Below are positions 37,501-45,816 of a DNA stretch of 64,000 bases, piece after piece. Numbering within the stretch: the stretch's first letter is position 1; each line of letters opens with the position of its first letter. The notes under the pieces were generated by a model. It was not told the origin of the DNA. It saw nothing but the letters and a program-made list of their open reading frames with translations, and ran no database searches. The position numbers and the translations under genes were made by a program. Source of the stretch: an uncultured Psychrobacter sp. (GTDB lineage Bacteria > Pseudomonadota > Gammaproteobacteria > Pseudomonadales > Moraxellaceae); NCBI RefSeq assembly GCF_947495825.1, contig NZ_CANMAH010000003.1:124001-188000 (forward strand), written 5' to 3'.

Positions 37501-40023
37501 ATGAGTAGCACTGATACCTTAACGGCGTCTCAACCCTCGACGAATTTACAGGGTCTGGATGCAACCACACACGCGAATATTCACGACAAACTTGCTCGCG
37601 CGCTTGGCATTAAGACTGCTCAAGTCAATGCGTTTGTCAAACTCTACGATGAAGGGGCAACGGTTCCATTTATTGCGCGATATCGAAAAGAAAAGACGCA
37701 AAATCTGGACGATGCTCAGCTACGTGCTCTAGAAAAGTCGCTCAATTATGAACGCGATATGGCAACACGTCGCCTCAAGATTACTGAGCTACTGCGCACA
37801 CAAGGCAATTTGACAGACGAGTTGCAGACCCGTATCGACAATGCGACGTCTAAGCTTGAGCTTGAAGACATCTACTTACCATACCGTCCGCGTCGCCGTT
37901 CACCGGCTGCCAAAGCGCGCGCCGCTGGTCTTGATGTGATAGCGCAAACGGTCTTGACGCAAGAGATTACCCCGACAGAGGCTTTGGCTGGCTATCAAGC
38001 ACCAAGTAGCCTTTCTGATGATAGCGGTAATGAGATTGAAATTGACTTTAGTGACATCGATAAACAACTGGCTGGTGTACAAGCCATCATCGTCGATGAG
38101 TGGACACAAGCGCTGAATCTACTCGATGATTTACGTAACGGTTTTGCAAAAACGGCCAGTATTGTCTCCACTGTTGCAAGTGATGAAAAGCGCGAAGTCG
38201 GTGAAAAATTCAAAGACTACTTTGAGCATAGCGAAAGCCTTGCGCGTCTGCCTAATCATCGCTTATTGGCGATGCTGCGTGGTCGTCAAGAAAACGTCTT
38301 GGGTCTCAAAATTGAAGGCGAAGACGCACCATTTATCGAAAAAATCATTAGCCATTTCGACGTCGATGCCAAAGCACCAGCCGAGCGTCGTGAGTTCTTA
38401 ACCCAAGCTGCTAATAGCCTGTGGAAAGATAAATGGCGTCCGCATATCGAGCATCGTTTGTTGACTGAAAAGCGTCTGACTGCTGAGGCCGATGCAATTG
38501 ATGTATTTGCCAATAACCTACAGCATCTGTTGATGTCAGCACCTGCTGGTCGTAAAGTCATTTTGGGAGTCGATCCTGGTATCCGTCATGGCGTCAAAAT
38601 GGCGATTGTCGATGCGCAAGGTCATGTCATGCTAGACAGCGAAGACAAGCCTGTCGTGGCAACAGTATATCCATTTGCGCCTGACAATAAGATGACTGAG
38701 GCCAAAAAAGTCATCGATGAGCTACTAAGCACTTATAACGTCGATCTAGTCGCTATCGGTAATGGAACGGCTAGCCGTGAGACAGACGCGATGGTAAAAG
38801 AGGTTTTGGCGGCGAATGATGCACTAAAAGCCAAAGCCGTCATCGTCAATGAATCTGGCGCATCGGTCTATTCTGCAAGCGAGCTTGCCAGCGATGAGCT
38901 TGCGGGTCTAGATGTGTCTGTACGCGGCGCGGTATCTATCGCTCGCCGCTTGCAAGATCCGCTTTCAGAGCTGGTAAAGGTTGATCCAAAAGCGATCGGT
39001 GTTGGTCAATATCAGCACGATGTGAACCAAAGCCAGTTGGCTGATAGCCTTGATAAAGTGACCCAAGATAGCGTGAACGCAGTCGGTGTTGATGTCAATA
39101 CGGCAAGCCCTGCTATCTTGGCGCACATCGCAGGTTTGAACAAAAATGTCGCCCAGCAAATCGTCACTTATCGCAAAGAGCATGGGGCATTTGATAGTCG
39201 TGAGGCGCTCAAAAATGTTCCACGTTTAGGCGCTAAGACCTTTGAGCAAGCAGCAGGCTTTTTGCGTATTCATGACGGTAGCAACCCGCTAGATGCCACA
39301 GGTGTGCACCCAGAAAGCTATGAGTTGGTCGATAGCTTACTTGTGCAAACAGACAAAGCTCTACCAGAGGTGCTCGGTAATGAGGATGTACTAAATACTA
39401 TCGATACCAATGCGCTTGCGGCAAATGATGACAATATTAGTGTAAAAGCTATCATCGAAGAGCTGGCAAAACCAGCCCGCGATCCACGTCCTGAGTTCAA
39501 AACTGCTAATTTCCGTGAAGACGTAAACAGTATTAAAGACTTAGAAGAAGGCATGAAACTTGAAGGCGTCGTAACCAACGTGACCGCTTTTGGTTGTTTC
39601 GTTGATGTCGGTGTACATCAAGACGGCTTGGTACATATCTCACAGATGGCCAATGATTTCGTTGCCGATCCGATGAATCGTGTCAAACCAGGCGACATCG
39701 TCTCGGTGCGCGTCATTTCTATCGATGAAAAACGTGGTCGCATTGGTTTTAGTATGAAACCTGAGTCTGAAAAGCCAGCACGTCCAGCAGCGAAGCCTAC
39801 TGCAGCAAGCAATAGTAATGATGACAAAAACAGTCGTCCACGCAGCAATCGTGCGGCAGCGGATAAGCGTCCATCGAAACCACGTGGCAACCGTCAGGAC
39901 AAAGAGCCTGTCAATAATAGTCGTAGTAAGGCGTCAAAAGCTGAAAAGACTGAGTCACCTAGCAAAATGGGTACGCTTGGGGCTCTGCTACAAGAGGCGG
40001 GCGTGACGAAAAATAAGAAATAG
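37501..40023 (+). CDS. tex: Tex-type S1 RNA-binding transcription accessory protein
   Basis: An 840-residue Tex protein. The N-terminal helical domain has ATVPFIARYRKEKTQNLDDAQ in pieces. A YqgF-like domain is near 355-480 (VILGVDPGIRHGVKMAIVD), followed by NESGASVYSASELA and GVGQYQHDVNQSQL, helix-hairpin-helix repeats near 540-600 (VNTASPAILAHIAGLNKNVA) and the S1 domain near 680-755 (GMKLEGVVTNVTAFGCFVDV). A low-complexity Lys/Arg/Ser tail (about 755-840) extends beyond the S1 domain, giving about 60 residues more than usual. It has its own promoter and a strong terminator. Confidence 0.95.
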   Translation: MSSTDTLTASQPSTNLQGLDATTHANIHDKLARALGIKTAQVNAFVKLYDEGATVPFIARYRKEKTQNLDDAQLRALEKSLNYERDMATRRLKITELLRTQGNLTDELQTRIDNATSKLELEDIYLPYRPRRRSPAAKARAAGLDVIAQTVLTQEITPTEALAGYQAPSSLSDDSGNEIEIDFSDIDKQLAGVQAIIVDEWTQALNLLDDLRNGFAKTASIVSTVASDEKREVGEKFKDYFEHSESLARLPNHRLLAMLRGRQENVLGLKIEGEDAPFIEKIISHFDVDAKAPAERREFLTQAANSLWKDKWRPHIEHRLLTEKRLTAEADAIDVFANNLQHLLMSAPAGRKVILGVDPGIRHGVKMAIVDAQGHVMLDSEDKPVVATVYPFAPDNKMTEAKKVIDELLSTYNVDLVAIGNGTASRETDAMVKEVLAANDALKAKAVIVNESGASVYSASELASDELAGLDVSVRGAVSIARRLQDPLSELVKVDPKAIGVGQYQHDVNQSQLADSLDKVTQDSVNAVGVDVNTASPAILAHIAGLNKNVAQQIVTYRKEHGAFDSREALKNVPRLGAKTFEQAAGFLRIHDGSNPLDATGVHPESYELVDSLLVQTDKALPEVLGNEDVLNTIDTNALAANDDNISVKAIIEELAKPARDPRPEFKTANFREDVNSIKDLEEGMKLEGVVTNVTAFGCFVDVGVHQDGLVHISQMANDFVADPMNRVKPGDIVSVRVISIDEKRGRIGFSMKPESEKPARPAAKPTAASNSNDDKNSRPRSNRAAADKRPSKPRGNRQDKEPVNNSRSKASKAEKTESPSKMGTLGALLQEAGVTKNKK

Positions 40024-40046
40024 TAACAAGTAATTGTTAAAGACAT

Positions 40047-40078
40047 AAAAAAGGCAGCCTAATGGCTGCCTTTTTTTA
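40047..40078. terminator. Terminator after tex
   Basis: AAAAAAGGCAGCC, loop TAAT, GGCTGCCTTTTTTT. It can serve tex and, on the other strand, the repeat-protein gene ending at 40153. Confidence 0.92.
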
Positions 40079-40152
40079 TGAAGGTCACGTATGTTTCTGA
40101 CAGCTATATATCTTTAATAAGCGATGGCTTAATCATAGCGGATTAAAAAATA

Positions 40153-40836
40153 TTAACGTGGTACAACACGGCGATTTTCACTAAACTCAACTTCAGCTGG
40201 TTGAGTGGCTAATAATTCCCCGCGGTTATCTTTGGTCTTTTCTTGTAGTGTCACTGGGACATTAGTAGCATTAGCTTCATCACTAACCACTTCGCCTGCA
40301 ATCAATGGTTGATATTCATTATTGCTATGTTGTTGGTTTAGCGCTTGCGGTGCAGCTTGCTCAGAGATAGGGTTGGCCATCTCATCAGGGTTACCCATCA
40401 TGTTTGGATCGTTCATGTCATTATGGTTTGTTTCTGTAACATCTACATCGCTTTCTATTTCGCCTGGTTGAGTGGCCAGTAATTCACCATCTGGACCTTC
40501 AATTTCAGCTTGTAGAGTATTGGGAGCAGGAGTAGCCCGCATATCTGCTGGTGTAATAGAGCTATCCATCATGTTTGGGTCACTCATCTCATCAGGGCTG
40601 CCCATCATGTTTGGATCATTCATGTCAGTAACATTTACATCAGTTTCTACTTCACCTGGTTGAGTGGCTAGTAACTCGCCATCCGGACCTTCGATTTCAG
40701 CTTGTAGAGTATTGGGAGCAGGAGTAGCCCGCATATCTGCTGGTGTAATATCGCCCTGATCCATAGGAGCAGCCATGGCGATACTTGGCATAGCTAAAGC
40801 TGTGCCGATGATCAATGATAAAGTACGTTTTTGCAT
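40153..40836 (-). CDS. Exported acidic protein with two long tandem repeats
   Basis: Unknown family. The 227-residue precursor has a clear signal peptide (MQKRTLSLIIGTALAMPSIA, cleavage about AMA/AP at 22). The mature protein is acidic and built from two nearly identical units of about 60 residues (30-87 and 94-153). Each starts ITPADMRATPAPNTLQAEIE, continues GPDGELLATQPGE, and ends in a Met/Asn/Asp-rich MNDPNMMG, PDEM segment. A third degenerate unit near 193-217 retains GELLATQPAEVE. The DNA repeats are also highly similar, so copy number may vary. No cysteine and no recognised domain. Periplasmic or secreted location is inferred from the signal peptide. Confidence 0.8.
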   Translation of the reverse strand: MQKRTLSLIIGTALAMPSIAMAAPMDQGDITPADMRATPAPNTLQAEIEGPDGELLATQPGEVETDVNVTDMNDPNMMGSPDEMSDPNMMDSSITPADMRATPAPNTLQAEIEGPDGELLATQPGEIESDVDVTETNHNDMNDPNMMGNPDEMANPISEQAAPQALNQQHSNNEYQPLIAGEVVSDEANATNVPVTLQEKTKDNRGELLATQPAEVEFSENRRVVPR

Positions 40837-41249
40837 CAGTTAATTCCTTGAGTCACAAGTTTTATTAATCAGCTTAAAATATGCTTAAGCTTGAGCATTA
40901 TTTAGCGTTATTCCTAAAGGTATTTATCTACTTAACGTTTTAAATATAAATGTTTAATATATTTAAAACGTCAACTATAGATAAAACAAAATCATGACAA
41001 CTGCTTTATAGATTGTCATGATGCATACAAGTAAAAGATTTATAAAATAGCTATAATCTCAACACGCAAAATACCAGCTTGAGAGCTGGTATTTCAGTAG
41101 TAAACTCATTAAAGGTCTAACAGATTGATGTATTCGTGTGACGTTATGCAAATGCTGTGTCTATAAACTTGTATAAAATTTAATCAAATTATTCATGATT
41201 TAAAAACAATAAAATATGACACATTGTCCTTTGACCATAAGTCAGCTCT
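40837..41249. other. Spacer between two exported-protein genes
   Basis: An AT-rich spacer of 413 bases with one strong hairpin (41069-41094) and the upstream region of the repeat protein. No gene seen. Confidence 0.5.
41067..41098 (-). terminator. Hairpin downstream of the gene at 41250
   Basis: AAATACCAGCT (41069-41079), loop TGAG, AGCTGGTATTT (41084-41094): a perfect 11-bp stem. Read on the minus strand it is followed by a short T-stretch and lies about 150 bases after the stop of the gene at 41250-42080. Confidence 0.6.
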
Positions 41250-42080
41250 TTATTCTACAATGACATATTCGCCAGTGTTTGGGTCTATCACACGCTGCTG
41301 TGCATCAGTGTCCGGCACACGAGTGACTGGAAACGTCTGATTGATTTCAATCTTATCAACGATTTGCTCGTCTGCTTCTTGACCAACGATCGTAGCACGC
41401 TCAGTCCCATCTTCGATGGCTACCGCTGTACCTTCTGTCGTTTCAATACGTTTAATCTGGTCTTCTGGCGCATAAATAACTTCTTTCACACTATATTTAG
41501 TGGGGCGAATAACGCGTTTGGTTTCAATAATGACTGGCTCTACAGTGCGCACTTCTGCCACAGCTACTTGTGCTTCAGGAGCTACAGCCTCGCTTACCAC
41601 AGGAGTTGGAAACTTATCGCCGAAATGATTGTCACACTGTTGCATAGTCAGACGTACAGGATTACCATTATTATCCATGTAGACATTAACAGGCATGTCA
41701 GGGGCAATAGGGACATATTTTCCAACCAATGCACCCGAAACACCGTAGCGCCCGTCCGATTGACCGACACCTAAATCACAAGCACCCGCTGCATAATCTG
41801 ACGTGCGCAAATTGTTGCTACTAACCACATTTTGAGGAATCATAACTTCGGACAAACGCATTTCTTTGACAGAAACTTCACCAGCGCGGCGTTTTGGCTT
41901 TTGATAAGTATAAGGGGTGTAGAATTTAGCAGAGCCGTCTTTTACTGCTGTGACACATTCTTCATAGCTATCGTAGCCTACGTTACCGTGTCCATCAGTG
42001 ACCATAGCAGCATTGGCAGAATGTGCAAACATAGCTAGGCCTGACGCTAACATAGCTGACGTTAATATATTTAATTTCAT
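41250..42080 (-). CDS. Exported protein of unknown function
   Basis: Not recognised. The 276-residue precursor has a signal peptide (MKLNILTSAMLASGLAMFAH, cleavage likely SANA/AM at 24). The mature part starts MVTDGHGNVGYDSYEECVTA and contains a YTPYTYQKPKRR segment. It has three scattered cysteines (about C42, C97 and C149). The middle is a Val/Glu-rich run (near 160-190), and the C-terminal part is Val/Ile/Thr/Glu-rich with repeated I-x-x-x-x-T patterns, perhaps beta-structured. DGHGNVGYDSYEECV resembles the start of some Moraxellaceae OmpA-associated proteins but I cannot confirm a family. AGGAGTTTATT stands before the start. It is probably periplasmic or outer-membrane associated. Confidence 0.75.
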   Translation of the reverse strand: MKLNILTSAMLASGLAMFAHSANAAMVTDGHGNVGYDSYEECVTAVKDGSAKFYTPYTYQKPKRRAGEVSVKEMRLSEVMIPQNVVSSNNLRTSDYAAGACDLGVGQSDGRYGVSGALVGKYVPIAPDMPVNVYMDNNGNPVRLTMQQCDNHFGDKFPTPVVSEAVAPEAQVAVAEVRTVEPVIIETKRVIRPTKYSVKEVIYAPEDQIKRIETTEGTAVAIEDGTERATIVGQEADEQIVDKIEINQTFPVTRVPDTDAQQRVIDPNTGEYVIVE

Positions 42081-42315
42081 AATAAACTCCTCTTAATTAT
42101 TGTTATTCATCGTTGTTATACAATCGCTGTTTCAAAGTTTTATTTAATCGGTTTTATAGACACAATCTTCACAGGTCGATAACTTAATTAAGGGTACGTG
42201 ATATATCTAACTGTCGCTGTTTCATTGCATTAACAAAGTGTGTCGTTGTGTGGTATATAACGAGAAATTGGCAATATTGCTTACGCATAAAATACACAAT
42301 TATCGTTTGTTAACA

Positions 42316-42369
42316 TTAACGACCAAACTAATATTTAATGGATTTGCTAAATATTAGTTTGGTCGTTAA
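42316..42369. repeat. 22-bp perfect inverted repeat
   Basis: The left arm 42316-42337 (starts TTAACGACCAAAC) and right arm 42348-42369 (ends GTTTGGTCGTTAA) are exact reverse complements, separated by 10 bases. There is no T-tract on either side. It is either a strong operator-type site, a remnant mobile palindrome or a cruciform-forming element. No family recognised. Confidence 0.85.
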
Positions 42370-42418
42370 ATGATTAGAGGGTGCTGTTAAGCTATTTGAA
42401 TGTTTGTGAACCCAAGAT

Positions 42419-42453
42419 AAAAAAAGCCGCACTCTATAAATAAAGTGCGGCTA
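42419..42453 (-). terminator. Terminator of the saccharopine dehydrogenase-like gene
   Basis: Stem AGCCGCACT/AGTGCGGCT (42425-42433 with 42444-42452). Read on the minus strand it is followed by TTTTTTTAT. It lies 29 bases after the stop. Confidence 0.88.
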
Positions 42454-42481
42454 TCATTAATGATATATGTTTTTACGTTTA

Positions 42482-43777
42482 TTAGCGGTCAACGACTTCA
42501 AAGCTAAGACCAGCGTGGGTCTCTAAACGCATCAATAGCTTATCGCCCATCGCAGACGCTGGTGTCCAAAAACCACCTGCAACATCTTCTTTAGCGATAT
42601 CTTGAGCAAGACATAAGGCTGATTGGGCCAGCATACGTGATGTGCTGCCGTAACCTGGGTCTTTATCACCTGTGACTTTAGTATTGAGATTATCATTATT
42701 GGCAGTCTCACCAAAAAAACGAATGTCAAAGTAGCCGTTTTCTTGTTCAGACTTAGAAGGACCAGAGCCTGATTTTGGTAAGATGTGTTTTGAGAGCAGC
42801 TCGCGACTTGGCTTAAATACCATTGCCGTAGCAAAACTCAATAGTCCTGCACTCATACCATAGCTCATTAGCTTGCCTTTCATACCATCCTTCATCCACA
42901 TCGCTTCATCATATCTAAAATCGCGGCCATATTCGTAGCCCAAAAGCTGATTACTGCGGTGAACGATGCGCGTATTAATGCTCGCCATCACAAAAGGCGC
43001 CAACCAACGTTTGTGTTCATCATCATACTCAGGTCGGCTGATATTTTCTTGGCGCACGTTAGGAGCTTCTATATCGTCATTGAGTAAGTAAGGGTTAGCC
43101 ACTTGCTTACGGCGTTCTTTATCTTGACCGACTTCTTCAAATATAGTGGCCATAGAAGCAACCGTACCGCCTGATAAGCCACCTTTTGCCGCTTTTACTC
43201 TCATATTGATAACAGTACAAGCCTCATCGAACTTTTTTTCAGCTTGTTGCTGGGTGTAGTAAACACCTAGATCTGAAGGGATAGAATCAAAGCCGCAAGA
43301 GTTTACAATACGCGCGCCGCTTTGCTTGGCAGCGTCTTGGTATTTGTCCATCATATCTTTAATAAAGATAGCTTCACCTGTGAGGTCGACATAGTCGGTA
43401 CCGTTTTTGGTACAAGATTTAATCAGAGGTTCGCCATATTTAAGGTAGGGACCAACCGTTGAAATAACAACTTGTGCTTGTTTGGTCATCTTATCAAGAC
43501 TGGCATCATCGTTACTATTAGCGACGATAATATTGACCTTCGCTTTAGTATCTCCATTCTGCTGCGCTGAGCTTAATTCAGTCTGCAGCTTTTCTAATTT
43601 TTCTTGGTCGCGGCCAGCGATTGCCCAAGTGACAGACTGTGAATCTTCACCACTTTGCTCGCTATTATCTGCCAAAAACTGCGCCAAATAATGCGCAGTA
43701 ATTTGACCAACGAAGCTTGTTGCGCCGTATAAAACGACAGCGTATGTACGTTTTTGAGTATCCATATCATTATTCAT
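42482..43777 (-). CDS. Saccharopine dehydrogenase-like NAD(P)-binding protein
   Basis: A 431-residue protein of the saccharopine dehydrogenase/trans-acting enoyl reductase type. The N-terminal Rossmann region is YAVVLYGATSFVGQITAHYL, followed by WAIAGRDQEKLEKL, VVISTVGPYLKYGEPLIKSC and YVDLTGEAIFIKDM. GARIVNSCGFDSIPSDLG is the hallmark of this branch. Mycobacterial relatives act in lipid biosynthesis, but most proteobacterial members are uncharacterised, so the substrate is unknown. AAGGAAAAAAT precedes the ATG. It stands alone, with terminators on its downstream side. Confidence 0.82.
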   Translation of the reverse strand: MNNDMDTQKRTYAVVLYGATSFVGQITAHYLAQFLADNSEQSGEDSQSVTWAIAGRDQEKLEKLQTELSSAQQNGDTKAKVNIIVANSNDDASLDKMTKQAQVVISTVGPYLKYGEPLIKSCTKNGTDYVDLTGEAIFIKDMMDKYQDAAKQSGARIVNSCGFDSIPSDLGVYYTQQQAEKKFDEACTVINMRVKAAKGGLSGGTVASMATIFEEVGQDKERRKQVANPYLLNDDIEAPNVRQENISRPEYDDEHKRWLAPFVMASINTRIVHRSNQLLGYEYGRDFRYDEAMWMKDGMKGKLMSYGMSAGLLSFATAMVFKPSRELLSKHILPKSGSGPSKSEQENGYFDIRFFGETANNDNLNTKVTGDKDPGYGSTSRMLAQSALCLAQDIAKEDVAGGFWTPASAMGDKLLMRLETHAGLSFEVVDR

Positions 43778-44194
43778 ATTTTTTCCTTACTATTTTTTAG
43801 ATAAATAAAAGCAGACTGATAATTGAGGCTTTACATCAAGTACATATTTAACAGCATCATAAATTTAAGGCAATCTTAAGACCATATCACCTATAGATTG
43901 GCTTAATAAATGAGTAATAACCTAACTTTGTCCAAAACGGGGCAATGAGCATACATAAGTTACATAAAATATCGTGATCATTACCAAACTGAACGTTTAT
44001 CTGCTCTAAAAGATTGCTAATCTACTACTACAACTTATAAGAAATAATATTAACAACAATAAGCACTAAGAGTAATTGGATTTAGCGAACCTGACAGTAC
44101 TGATTATATTTGGGTTGGCAACCAACCGCATTTGGAATATGTATAGGTTTGCTTCATTTCTACCCTAGATACTTTTTGTTTAAGGAGAATCATT
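43778..44194. other. Divergent intergenic region
   Basis: A 417-base AT-rich spacer between the minus-strand dehydrogenase-like gene and the small DUF1328 gene. It must hold both promoters. No clear repeats or further gene were seen. Confidence 0.5.
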
Positions 44195-44350
44195 ATGTTT
44201 CGTTGGGCTATTATATTTGCTGTCATCGCTTTATTAGCGAGTTTGTTAGGGTTCGGCGGAGTTGCTGGCTTGTCTGCTAATCTGGCTTATATTTTCTTAG
44301 CAGTGGCGGTTATCTTATTTATTGTGGCGTTTGTTAGCCGCAAAATGTAA
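44195..44350 (+). CDS. Small DUF1328 (YtjA-like) membrane protein
   Basis: A 51-residue protein, [20 protein letters not shown] at the N-terminus, then [20 protein letters not shown] and ending FVSRKM. It has two hydrophobic helices separated by a Gly-rich turn, the pattern of the DUF1328/YtjA family of short inner-membrane proteins, often linked to stress responses but of unknown function. TAAGGAGAATCATT gives an excellent ribosome-binding site. It is followed by a strong terminator. Confidence 0.88.
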   Translation: MFRWAIIFAVIALLASLLGFGGVAGLSANLAYIFLAVAVILFIVAFVSRKM

Positions 44351-44395
44351 ACAGCATAATGTACTCGTAATTGCAAATCGCCGCTTACGTGAAAT

Positions 44396-44430
44396 AAAAA
44401 AACGTCCTCACATGGGGACGTTTTTATTTT
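44396..44430. terminator. Bidirectional terminator between the DUF1328 gene and phhB
   Basis: AAAAAACGTCCTC, loop ACA, TGGGGACGTTTTT. The stem has one G-U pair. Confidence 0.88.
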
Positions 44431-44486
44431 CGTATTTATCAAGTCTGCGTTAATCAGAGATGTTGATTATTATGCTTTTTTGGACG

Positions 44487-44780
44487 TTATAGACGTTTGG
44501 GCTGAATAATATGCTCCATGCGTTTTGCTAGACGAATATCATGACTGGTAATGCCGCCTGTATCACTGGTCGTCAAACGTACTTCGACGATATTATAAAT
44601 ATTTTTCCATTCAGGGTGATGCTCAAGTGCTTCAGCGTGAAAGGCTGCTTGATTCATAAAGCTGATGGCTTCGACAAAGTCATGAAAGTGGTAAGTTTTT
44701 ACTATACTGTTTCCATCACGCTGCCAACCTGTAAGGTCTTCTAGCTGCATATCAACTTGTTTGTTGGATAAACTACTCAT
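44487..44780 (-). CDS. phhB: Pterin-4a-carbinolamine dehydratase
   Basis: Dehydrates 4a-hydroxytetrahydropterin, normally recycling the cofactor of phenylalanine hydroxylase. With the ATG at 44780 (AAAGGATATCGAT upstream) the product is 97 residues, typical of the family; an upstream in-frame ATG at 44837 would add 19 unlikely residues. Motifs are [20 protein letters not shown], then [15 protein letters not shown] with the active-site His pair, and [21 protein letters not shown]. No phhA lies nearby. The family also includes DCoH-like proteins with other roles, for example in molybdopterin pathways. Confidence 0.9.
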   Translation of the reverse strand: MSSLSNKQVDMQLEDLTGWQRDGNSIVKTYHFHDFVEAISFMNQAAFHAEALEHHPEWKNIYNIVEVRLTTSDTGGITSHDIRLAKRMEHIIQPKRL

Positions 44781-45136
44781 ATCGATATCCTTTATTATTA
44801 TGTCGTGGTTAATAGGAGTGCTTTTGTTATTGGTCAAAACCTTATCAATAGCTGTGCTTTTGTTTTTTATAAATTTGATGCTGTATTTTGACTATTAATG
44901 CTCAGTATTTACAGCTCATCGCATTATGTTTGCCTGTTTAATGTAGAACAAAAACCCCACCTATCTTTTATATCCTGCCATATATCCATTAATAAATATA
45001 TAGTTAGAGAGGACAAATAGATAAGTAGGGCAGTTGATTGTTTATGCTATGTCAGATTAAAACGGTGCATTTGAATGATAACAAATGCCATGACAGGCTA
45101 CATAATCATGTCGTACTAATATGTCTTATATAGGCG
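44781..45136. other. Spacer upstream of phhB
   Basis: About 356 bases between phhB and the small GNAT gene, both on the minus strand. It is AT-rich; no gene or firm hairpin was seen. Confidence 0.4.
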
Positions 45137-45427
45137 CTATAGCAAATCTTTGTACTCTGGATGCTTACTAATATACGAAGATACAAACGAGCATTGTGGA
45201 ACGACCTTTCTGTCGTGGTCACGCGCATAGTCTAAGGCATGTTTGACCAATTTTGAACCAACTCCGCGACCACCGAGGGCTTGCGGTACAATGGTATGAT
45301 CATAAACCAGAGTATCACCACGCTCTTGATAACTGATGTAGCCAGTTTGACCTTCAATTGTAGTCTCAAAGCGGTTTGCTTGTTCGTTGTGAGTAATGTC
45401 CAAGTTTTGACTATTTATTGTACTCAT
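45137..45427 (-). CDS. Small GNAT-family N-acetyltransferase (YjdJ type)
   Basis: A 96-residue protein of the short GNAT branch (COG2388, YjdJ-like). Landmarks are NRFETTIEGQTGYISYQERG, DTLVYDHTIVPQALGGRGVG with the acetyl-CoA loop GGRGVGSKLVKHAL, and QCSFVSSYISKHPEYKDLL at the C-terminus. The Cys in the last segment is conserved in this group. Substrate unknown. AAAGGAGAGTTTT precedes the ATG. It is monocistronic. Confidence 0.88.
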   Translation of the reverse strand: MSTINSQNLDITHNEQANRFETTIEGQTGYISYQERGDTLVYDHTIVPQALGGRGVGSKLVKHALDYARDHDRKVVPQCSFVSSYISKHPEYKDLL

Positions 45428-45816
45428 AAAACTCTCCTTTGTTATTAATATTAAATGCGTATGGTATTCACGATCAATACCACTAAGTCTGAAGCTAATA
45501 ATTCAACTTAATAATTATCAGTGATAATAAAATCGTTGACCAGTGGCTTATGGTAAAAGTGAATAGAGCAAACGTTATTATTCTTAAGTGTACACGCTAG
45601 TATGCTATTTTTTATAGAAGCTTTTATATCAAAGGTGTCACGCTTTGTTGCAAAAGACACAAAACCAGCTGTAAAAGCAGCGGTTAGCTTGCAGGGCATG
45701 CGCCACAATGCGATAATGGCAGACAATTTATAACCCTGATTTTTGAGGCGCAGTTCACTTAGCGTAATTGCTAATTGTGATGACAGTCCTCGTCTATGTA
45801 GTCTATCGGAGTGTCA
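45428..45816. other. Divergent region upstream of ettA
   Basis: A 389-base spacer. A weak TTG-initiated 72-codon frame on the minus strand (45508-45726) lacks a family match and a good ribosome-binding site, so I do not call it. No other features. Confidence 0.4.

Larger units (their letters stand above)
42081..42481. other. Spacer with long palindrome and terminator
   Basis: A 401-base spacer between two minus-strand genes. It contains a 22-bp perfect inverted repeat (42316-42369) and the terminator of the gene on the right (42419-42453). No gene seen. Confidence 0.5.

Noticed and set aside
45508..45726. 72-codon frame on the minus strand upstream of ettA
   Set aside because: TTG start, no ribosome-binding site, no family resemblance and atypical composition.
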